Shown here piece after piece: positions 56,470 to 64,000 of a stretch of DNA of 64,000 bases. Positions within the stretch are counted from its first letter, which is position 1. Each line of letters starts with the position of its first letter. The notes below the pieces were generated by a model that saw only the letters and a list, made by a program, of their open reading frames with translations, was not told the DNA's origin and did no database searches. The translations under genes were made by a program, and so were the position numbers. This stretch comes from Holacanthus passer (taxonomy: Eukaryota; Chordata; Actinopteri; Pomacanthidae): the NCBI GenBank assembly GCA_025331565.1, contig JAFREQ010000017.1, positions 5,691,001-5,755,000 of the forward strand, written 5' to 3'.

Positions 56470-57941
56470 GTAGGTTGCTGTTCAGTAATTCATTTAAAGC
56501 AAATCTCATGCAGCCGATTACTGCGGCTGTAAGATTCACTTTTAATCTAGTTTCATAATTATATTTGAATCTACTGTCTCAGCAAAATAATCTAATCATC
56601 CAAATCTTAAGCTTGGATTCAAAGACATTAGACGTGACTCTGCTTCTGACTTTTGATGCTTCAGTTTGTTGGTGACGAATCAGCTCTGATTGGTGGAGAT
56701 GAAGGTTCGGATTTGCTTGGGATGATTTCTGAGCATTTGAGCTTTGAATAAAAGCGGTAGTGTCGGCGCACTTCAACATCATATTATATGCTGGTGTTTT
56801 TGCTTATTGAGAAAGATCTTGGTCACGTTGTTGTCTTTTGTTGTCTTTTGGGTTGAATGGGTCTTTTTGGTGACGTGAGTGTGACTGAAGTCTGAATTAA
56901 CTCAGTTGTTCAGTTTTTCTTTATTCTGGATTTCAAATCTAAGTCTGTCTGTGTATATTGTTGGAGATAAGTCATCATGTCTGGTCTTTGTGAGGTTTCA
57001 ATAATCCGCAGGTCTGTTTTCAGATAATTGGAGCGTGTGTTGGTCAATAGGAACGAATGCATCGAGACTTTGGCCTTTGAGTCGGATTCTCTGGCTCAGT
57101 TTTACTGGTAGCTGAGTGTGTTGCAGAGGACAGATTCCCCCACAGGGATTCATTAAGAGGAGCTCAACTCATTGGCTGTGGTGGGATTTGACGCTGAGAC
57201 ATTGCTGCTATAAAACGTCCTCTCTCCACTTGGCCGGAGCAGGTGTGATGGATGACTGTTATATTTACATAGTTCACCGTGTTGTATTTTAAAAGTAATG
57301 AGCACAAGTTTATTGTTTGTGCTCTGTTTGAATTGATTTCTCTGCGCCTGCAGGACTTTGGTCATTTATCGTGAAAATCATTTTTCTCTCTATTTCTCTC
57401 CAGCAGAGATTCATTAGACCTGTGAAATGAGCAAACATGTAAGAGATATGAAGTCATGAAGTCAGTTTGTTAACACCCAGGGGACAAAATTAGCCTCCAT
57501 ACTGTTTCATTTTCCCTCAGCAGATCTGTGAGATACTGTTCAAGTGATCAGATCATGTGTGAATCAATGAAACGCTGCCGACAGGTCTGCTGCGTTTCTA
57601 ACCTCGACGTCAAACACGTCGATGTCGGCTTCAAATGCTGGAATGAAACAACAAAAAAATCACACGCAAAATGAGCATTTTTCCCAGTTTGACGTCAGCT
57701 TTCTTACAAGGTAAGTCCCACCTTTGGAATGAGTTTTGAAATATGTGCCCTCGGTTATGTTGAACTTTTGTTAAAAAGCAGAAACTAAGATTTTAAAGAG
57801 CTGCATTTGAAGGTTAACGGCCATAAATCCAGAGCCGCTCGTGATGTGCTCGGCGGCTCGAGGACGACCTCACTGATGGCTTCTACACAAACTCATAATA
57901 GAAGAAGAAAACATTTGAAACAACTCGCAATTAGAGAGAGA

Positions 57942-57943
<2 letters not shown>
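56470..57943. other. Non-coding stretch, presumed intron
   Basis: No repeat family seen. A short ATG-led frame at 57671-57710 ends exactly at a consensus donor (CAAG GTAAGT). This might be an alternative first exon, but there is no promoter evidence. Confidence 0.4.

Positions 57944-57974
<31 letters not shown>
57944..57974. repeat. (GT)15 microsatellite
   Basis: Perfect GT run of 31 bp. Confidence 0.96.
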
Positions 57975-57976
<2 letters not shown>

Positions 57977-57989
57977 AAAGACAGTGACT

Positions 57990-58094
57990 TAAGCTAATGC
58001 AGCCTTAATAGCCACATTAGTTTCTTGCTCCGACCGAATCGTTTCAAGCAACTCCAACGAGAAAATAGGCCCATTAGGTAGCTATAGATCTCAT
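57990..58094. promoter_or_regulatory. Possible conserved non-coding element
   Basis: Unique block CTTAAGCTAATGCAGCCTTA, then AGCCACATTAG and CCCATTAGGTAGCTATAGAT. Clustered ATTAG/TAAT cores sit between microsatellites. Only the motif content supports this. Confidence 0.25.
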
Positions 58095-58159
58095 AACACA
58101 CACACGCATTAACACACACACGCATTAACACACACACACACATTAACACACACACACTG
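58095..58159. repeat. 16-bp AACACACACACGCATT minisatellite
   Basis: Two exact 16-bp units (58095-58110, 58111-58126), an 18-bp variant and a partial fourth. A higher-order array derived from CA repeats. Confidence 0.92.
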
Positions 58160-58223
58160 AAATGAGACCCTGAGTACACGACAAACCTACACATGCACAC
58201 CTCATTCTTCCTTTTTCTCACAA

Positions 58224-58252
58224 ACACACACATACACACACACACACACACA
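58224..58252. repeat. (CA)n microsatellite with one TA
   Basis: CA run of 29 bp. Confidence 0.94.
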
Positions 58253-58308
58253 CTAATGTGTCCTCGCGATTTGACTTTCTTTCATTAATTTTCACGCGCT
58301 CTCTTTTT

Positions 58309-58309
<1 letters not shown>

Positions 58310-58344
<35 letters not shown>

Positions 58345-58348
58345 ACAG
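58310..58348. repeat. (CA)n microsatellite with one TA
   Basis: CA run of 39 bp. Confidence 0.96.
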
Positions 58349-58429
58349 AGTCATATCTATTCCTGCTGCCACTCTGTCTCGTTGAAGACTTTTCTATCAG
58401 AACTAATTTGCTGCTGCTGCTGCATCCAC

Positions 58430-58640
58430 AGCGGCGGCGACAGGAGCGTCCTAATGAGACGGAGCGCTCGCCGTAATGGCAGGTGTGGGCCTTGAATCAG
58501 AATTACAGTAATGAGACGAACAGGCCTAATGGTCACAAGCAGAATAATAAGAAGTACAGACGCAGGGTGAGAGCGCCAATAATGAGAGCGAAGGCTGGGA
58601 CACGAGTCAGACAAACAACAGAGTTAGAACAGGAAGAGGT
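58430..58640. promoter_or_regulatory. Possible conserved block with repeated CCTAATG/GTAATG
   Basis: CCTAATG (two), GTAATG (two) and CAATAATG (one) recur across 200 bp of unique, purine-rich DNA. It is bracketed by an acceptor-like CATCCACAG (ends 58431) and a donor-like GAG/GTGAGC (58639). Reading frames are interrupted in the first half. It may be a homeodomain-bound enhancer or an untranslated exon. Confidence 0.25.
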
Positions 58641-58644
58641 GAGC

Positions 58645-58676
58645 GCCGCCGCCGCTGCCGCCGCCGCCGCCGCCGT
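58645..58676 (+). repeat. (GCC)n trinucleotide repeat
   Basis: About ten GCC units with one GCT, a CpG-rich trinucleotide repeat of the class known for instability. It reads as poly-Ala in the frame at 58483-58791, which has no other evidence of coding. Confidence 0.94.
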
Positions 58677-61600
58677 GTGGGGCTTTACTCTAATGAAGGA
58701 ACAGAAGAGCCGAGATTTTACACTTTCCTGCCTTTGCTTTGATGAATATTCAACTCCGTCTGGTTGCTTAAATCAAATTTCAAGTTTTTGAAGTTAAAGC
58801 ACACAAAAGCTGCTGCTTGAATACTGAAGAGGTGTCTGTCACCTCCCTGTTGTTTTGGCGTTCAGTTCTGCGGCGTCACGAGGAAACGCTGGTATAAACC
58901 GTCGACGTTAGCCGTGAAGCTGCCATGTTGGATCCCCGCAGAGCCGCCGGCACAAAGTTTGCCCTCAGTTCATCATGTGCACACGATGCTTTGATCCACC
59001 TGTGTGCAGGTTCAGCTCAGCAAAGCTGCAGGATCCTCGTCCAAACATGGCCGCCAAATTTAAAATGTCCCTCAGCCTCAGAAGGTTTCAGGGTTGAACT
59101 GTATTTAACTGTTCTTTTCTTTTGATTGTTCAATGTGCACAGATGAGTCGTCCGTGCTCTCGAATTCATAATTCATGAATTAATAATTCCTCCAAACAAA
59201 ATAACAGAAGATAATATTAAACAATGTTGTCAACATTTCAGTATGCATTCATGGGATGTCAAAGATAACACTGTGTTGAGTTGAACATGTAGCAACATCC
59301 CAGCTAATCTAAAAACAGTGAGATAAAGGGATTGAACAGAAGCGTGAAATAGAAAACAAAACAGCTTCATTTAATAATTATTCAAACGCAGTTCTGTGCA
59401 ACCAGATAACCAGAAAACACGTCTCTGCTTCTCCTTCTCCTTTCAGATTGCATCTTAAAGAAAGCTTTGCTTTTGAGTACGTCATCGACCCAATTTACCA
59501 AAAGTTCAGCTGGAGTTCAGATGTGAACGCAGGCAGGACGGGGAGAAGGGACGTTCAGTTCCTGGGCCTCTTTGTGAAAACTGAGCATCACTGAGTTTCT
59601 CGGCAGACTTCCTGCCAAACGCCATAAATTTACCTGGAGATGAAAACATAATGTTGTGTCTGTTGGAAACACTTTTGGAAATGGAGTCGCTCGGTGTTTG
59701 TGTCGCTCTCTGTTCCTCTCAGTGTAAACTCAAGGTCAGCAGACACATTAGCGCCCTGACAGCAGCGGCCGACTCGGCCGGGGAGCGAGGACGCGGCCGG
59801 CAGCTGGCGGGTCGCTCGGCTTCACCGGCTCGCTCTCTGCGTCGCTTTATAACTTTATTGATCAGCAGACAAGCCCATTACAGTCCCCGGTGCCGGACGC
59901 TGAGCTCCTCCTGTGGTCGGTCGGCTGCACGTCCAGACACCGACATGAGCTTTAATCCTCCAGATAAAGTCTGGAACTTACCTTTAAAGCTGCACTGCAC
60001 AAACATCTAAACGTGAGAGTCGTTTGACTCGGTTGAAATCCTGAAGAATTTCGGTCACTGATGACAGGAATGTCTCAAAACTCTACACACATAAACAACA
60101 ACATATATGCAAAATATAAAAGAGTGAAGTATATTACTGGATGATACTTACATGACATTACAGAACGTCCTGAGCATTTTAGTGCTGTACAGTTGCTTTA
60201 GGGGAACAGATCCAGGCCGTCGGATGTTGGTGAATTGAACCTGTAAACAAATCAATATGTTTTGTATGTAAAGTCTTAATAATATCTATCTGTCACACTC
60301 TCTAATATTTGGTGATGTAGATACATAAAGTAGCTTTAAATAGTACAAATACCTCAGCATTGTACTTGAATGCAGTGATGCAGTAAATGTGACCTTTCAC
60401 CTCTGGATGTAAGAACGAGTCCCGCCCCTCTGCAGCTCCTGTGAGCACAGTTAACATCACAGTCGCTGCTCTTTTCAAACCTGTCACGTTATTATTTAAA
60501 GTCAGCAGCTTCGGTCGACTCGCTGTAGATTTTCTGCTGCGTCGGCATAAAACTTTGGCTTGAAGTCGTGTTGTGGAATAAGGCTACAGTCTGTCAATTA
60601 TATTAGCGCCTCTTCAGCAATAACACACATGCAGTTTTGATGATGGAGGAGCAAATAAAGTGTCCCAAACGGCCTCCACCTCCCCTCGCTCCCCCCGTTA
60701 TCTCCTCCCCAGGTGACTTCCTGTTAGCGAGGCGTGGCGGCGAGGAAGACGAGTTCTGGCTCTAACACTTTGAGCTGATGATGAGTTTAGCGCCCACGTG
60801 TGGGCAGCGGGTCCAAAACTACCGACATTAATCACGGCAGAGATTTGCTTCGGTTCAGCCTCGTGACGACTGTCCTCCTCTGTCTGATGTCAAACTGTGT
60901 CAGTCCTGTCAAAGCTGCATTTATAATCCTATAAAACTACACCTTCAATTGTCAGCAATCCAATCACAGACTAATCTGTTTGCCCACGCTGCTTCAACCC
61001 AGTCTCACAAAACTGTTTTACACAGAGTGTCTCCAGCTGACGCAGGATGTGTTTGGGCTCATGTTGTTCAGTTTGCAGCCTGAAGTTTGGTTTGTGCAGC
61101 TTTTGGCTTTTGTGCTTTGGGCAGAATCTCTCATGCAAACTTCCACCGACAACTCAATGATGTAACTCGGACCAATTTACGCTTCTGTCAGTAGAGGTGA
61201 GGTTGTATATTAGATCTGATGACACCTCGTCTTTGCTTCCTGGTTTTGTTTTGTTTCTCCTCGGTCGTTTGATGGTGAATCCCAGGACGAGTTTTTGAAG
61301 TGTTCAAGTTCTATTTCTTGTAACGTTGTCATGTTGGAACACAAACAGTGGTTTCAGTCATGTTTTCCTTTTCATACACGACCTCTCAGTTTGTCCTTCC
61401 CACCAGTCACTTCTGTTGGTTCTTATTTTTCACTCAGGGTCAGGAAACATCTTTCAATAATTCGTATTGTTTCCGAGTGTTGACGTGAGCGACGGTCTGA
61501 ACGTGTTTCATCCTCAGTGTTTCCTCTGAGCTCACATTTTTATTTGCATGCTATTATCTTGTGCCACAGCAGCAATTGAAGTCAGTTCCATAAAGCATCA

Positions 61601-61892
61601 GGCTCTTCGGCTGTCTGTCTAATTAGTTCAGAGATTCTCTTAACGACGTCTGGTTTTCTGCCAAAGTGCCAGAGCTGCTAAAAACAGTAGAGGAGCTTCT
61701 GTTGGCTGCTGTTCGGTGCCAGTTTGCCTCCTTGTTGTTCAGTTTGTTGAAGGTAACGTTCACTATATTTGGGTTTTATGACTAACTGGCCCAGAAGTGA
61801 AGTTATGAATGTGATTAATATTTTCTCCCAGTGAAGAAAGTCATTTTCAAATATGTATTAGTGCCAGCTGGAATTATATTTCTAAAGGCAGA

Positions 61893-61894
<2 letters not shown>
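58677..61894. other. Non-coding stretch with possible constrained blocks
   Basis: 59740-59990 is GC-rich (GGCCGACTCGGCCGGGGAGC) and ends in TTTATAACTTTATTGATCAG. It resembles a CpG-rich conserved block. 61540-61660 (TTTGCATGCTATTATCTTG, TAATTAGTTCAG) looks enhancer-like. No exon with both splice sites and an open frame of known family seen. Confidence 0.4.

Positions 61895-61922
<28 letters not shown>
61895..61922. repeat. (TG)14 microsatellite
   Basis: Perfect TG run, inverted relative to the CA run at 62045. Confidence 0.96.
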
Positions 61923-61928
<6 letters not shown>

Positions 61929-62041
61929 ATTGTGTGACTGCATGTCTGTGTTTTAGCGATAGAAGAAACGCGTCTGTTGCCAGAATTAATTTTCTTGGCA
62001 TTTCAGTATCGTTTGATTGGCAGCAGTGCACAGACTCCTAT

Positions 62042-62044
<3 letters not shown>

Positions 62045-62076
<32 letters not shown>
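62045..62076. repeat. (CA)16 microsatellite
   Basis: Perfect CA run of 32 bp. Confidence 0.96.
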
Positions 62077-62078
<2 letters not shown>

Positions 62079-62142
62079 TCACACTGTATTTACCATTTTA
62101 CAGCAGCCTGAACGACATTTTGTGTGTCTTTTACAGTGTGTT

Positions 62143-62169
62143 TGTGTGTGTGTGTGAGAGAGAGAGAGA
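62143..62169. repeat. (TG)n(AG)n compound microsatellite
   Basis: Seven TG units run directly into AG units. Confidence 0.92.
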
Positions 62170-64000
62170 AACCAAATGTGACACAGACAAATCAAATCAA
62201 GAGCTCTTCAGATTCTGCTTTTCATCAGAACAACCACCTCAGCCTTTATGAGAGTCTCACATTATAGAGTGAAATGTCACATGTCCACTGAGGAAACACG
62301 AAGATTCAAGATTCAAGATGTTCATCGTTGCTCACATCATGAAATACTTTGGCTGAGAGTTGTTAATCAGTCTGCTGCTGTGTGGTTGGTGAATCCTGTC
62401 TCTGCTACCAGAGGACATCAGGGTGTTGAGCAGGTTGTGTGGATGCTTTGCGTCCTGTTTGACCCTCGGGAGCTTCCTGAGGCGGCGCCGGCTCCTTCGG
62501 GCCGAGTGACTCACACCCGCTGATGATGGTGCTGAACCCGGTGGTGACGCAGCCTGACCTCACTGGATGTGTGCGCTGCGAGCAAACCTCTGAGAAATAA
62601 AATCGAATGTGGGATTTCATTCTTAAATCTTCGAAATGAGCAGGGATGACTTAATAATGGGAAAAACCTCAACACAGTCTTGTGTGTCTCTCCCGCTGTT
62701 CGTCGACTCCGCGGCAGGACGTGTGCTGTAAATGTCAGGGCGGTTTTTCATTCTTCGTCCGTGCCGAGATGAAATCCAGAGGCCGGCCGTGTGGCAATAA
62801 CGGCCCGATCTGCAGCTCGGCTTCGCCTTTGTGTGCTAATGCCCCCCCGAGGAGGCCCGGCCGGTCCGTGAGAGTCATGGTGATGTTACACTTCGCTCCT
62901 GAACGACGAACTAATGTGTTTGGCTCATATTTAAATCTGAAGAAATCTCCGCTGAGAATCGACTCAGAAGTTTTCCTTTTGCTGAAGCGGCTTTTATTTC
63001 ACTTAGAGATGAAGGAATTTCATTTTTCTGCTCCCAGATTAACTTTTCAACAGGACAATTCAACCACATTTTATCAAACTGTGATCAGAAATCTCCAATA
63101 TTTGGGTCATAGTTTGAAGTTTCTGGGCAACAACATCTCAGGATTCTGGATCATTTTGCGCAGAAAGAGTTCATTTTATACATTGATGTGAAAATGTATC
63201 TGGATCCAACCTGACTTTTAACACGACTGCTTGTCTTTTAGTGGCAGATCCAAAATGATATGTGTCATATTCATTTGTAAAGGTAGTGAATATCCAGTCT
63301 GTGTCAGATCCGAAAAGAATTCAACCTTCAGATTCCCAGAAAGTCATTTCTCATATCTGATGGTTTAATGCATGAGAGTGATGCATTTGTTCCATCGTTG
63401 TCTTCTTATTATTTTAGTGGTGGTGGCACCAGCACATATTCTCAGGCCTCATTATCGTGGCAGTGCAACAATCAATACAAGCAGCGTTCAGACAGTTTCA
63501 CTATTTTCCCGACCTTGAAATTTACTTCGTGTGTCACACCAGCTGTTGAGCTTGTGCTTTTCAAGTTTCTGATGAAACATGGCTTTTTAACCCTTTATGA
63601 CGTGACATGGTTAAAGACACATGTTGAAATCTGAAAGAGTGCAACAGTAAAAAGTTTTTCTTCGCAGACTCATTCCACTTGTACTTTCACAGTCGTGTTG
63701 TGAAGTTTCAGTGACTTTTCTATCTTCAGCCTGTTGGTTTGAGACGCTGCTGCAGCCGTTTGTTAATAAGCCGCCGTCACATATTCAGTTATTGTAAATG
63801 GAACAAAACCTCAGTTCTCCTTCCTTCCTTCATTTATTCCTCTGTGTGAGATCTGCTGATGAATGAGTGGAGTTTTCAAACCATTGTGCCGCCGACAGCT
63901 CGACTGTGCTCGTGTGCCGCCGAACGTTTGTAATATGACTCGGCGGATATGAGCCCATGGTGGCATTATGCTTTAGTGGACATACAATGACAGGCGTAAT
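62170..64000. other. Non-coding stretch with the longest repeat-free open frame
   Basis: A 169-codon plus-strand frame (62682-63191) is the longest without simple repeats, yet shows no domain and changes base composition half way (GC-rich to 62900, then AT-rich). 62690-62900 and 63740-64000 (CATATTCAGTTATTGTAAAT, TGTAATATGACTCGGCGGAT) look constrained. Confidence 0.4.

Noticed and set aside
59447..59593. Possible second coding exon in phase with the ATG exon at 56420
   Set aside because: The acceptor is good and about 50 codons are open, but no donor or protein family is evident, so it is mentioned only as a possibility.
62682..63191. 169-codon open frame, the longest without a simple repeat
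   Set aside because: No recognisable domain, no splice signals at sensible places, and an abrupt composition change inside it; chance is the simplest reading.
1..64000. tRNA, rRNA, U6 snRNA and common microRNA sequences
   Set aside because: Looked for characteristic sequence (tRNA box B GGTTCGANTCC, U6 start, several conserved microRNA seeds) and found none beyond the SINE-like fragments.

Overview
This is vertebrate nuclear DNA, most likely from a ray-finned (teleost) fish. Signs of this are the very dense (CA/TG)n, (GA/CT)n and (GACA)n microsatellites, decayed interspersed repeats of types I recognise from percomorph fish genomes, and a ruined fish-type LINE. Codon-dense bacterial organisation, operons, tRNAs, rRNAs and CRISPR arrays are absent. 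Nearly every open frame in the window is a chance frame or lies over a microsatellite. No complete protein-coding gene is visible.

Layout. 0-9 kb: non-coding, with several AT-rich blocks that look like constrained regulatory DNA (about 1.6-2.4, 4.3 and 6.6-6.9 kb) and small GC-rich tandem repeats. 9-15 kb: microsatellite-rich, with a roughly 345-bp polypurine tract that starts with a G-quadruplex motif. One minus-strand stretch (12.9-13.1 kb) has codon-like base use. 18.0 kb: a decayed teleost interspersed repeat. 19.5-20.6 kb: repeat-like DNA rich in GCTAA/TTAGC, a TATA motif and a splice donor. 23.2-23.5 kb: an exon-like segment behind a polypyrimidine minisatellite. 26.7-28.15 kb: a broken LINE ORF2. 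30-39.6 kb: many CA/TG tracts in opposite orientations, a GAGTC-rich repeat, a GGGTTCA heptamer array and a 39-bp minisatellite. 45-46 kb: a copy of an 80-bp block also present at 25.9 kb, then a long (GACA)n array. 50.1-53.0 kb: two clusters of a degenerate repeat built around GTTGCCAGGTTGGA. 55.1 kb: a 71-bp near-perfect hairpin with a CRE site. 56.3-56.5 kb: the best exon candidate, with an ATG opening a short basic, AT-hook-like N-terminus. 58-64 kb: CA repeats, a GCC repeat and further constrained-looking blocks.

Working model (inference). The plus strand may carry the 5' end of one gene: a possible first exon ending near 20.43 kb, a non-coding exon at 23.33-23.46 kb, then an exon at 56.29-56.47 kb with the start codon. 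The introns would hold the LINE, the satellites and candidate enhancers. The two later exons share a long AG-free polypyrimidine acceptor and the donor hexamer GTAGGT. I do not recognise the gene. RNA-seq or alignment to other fish would settle it.
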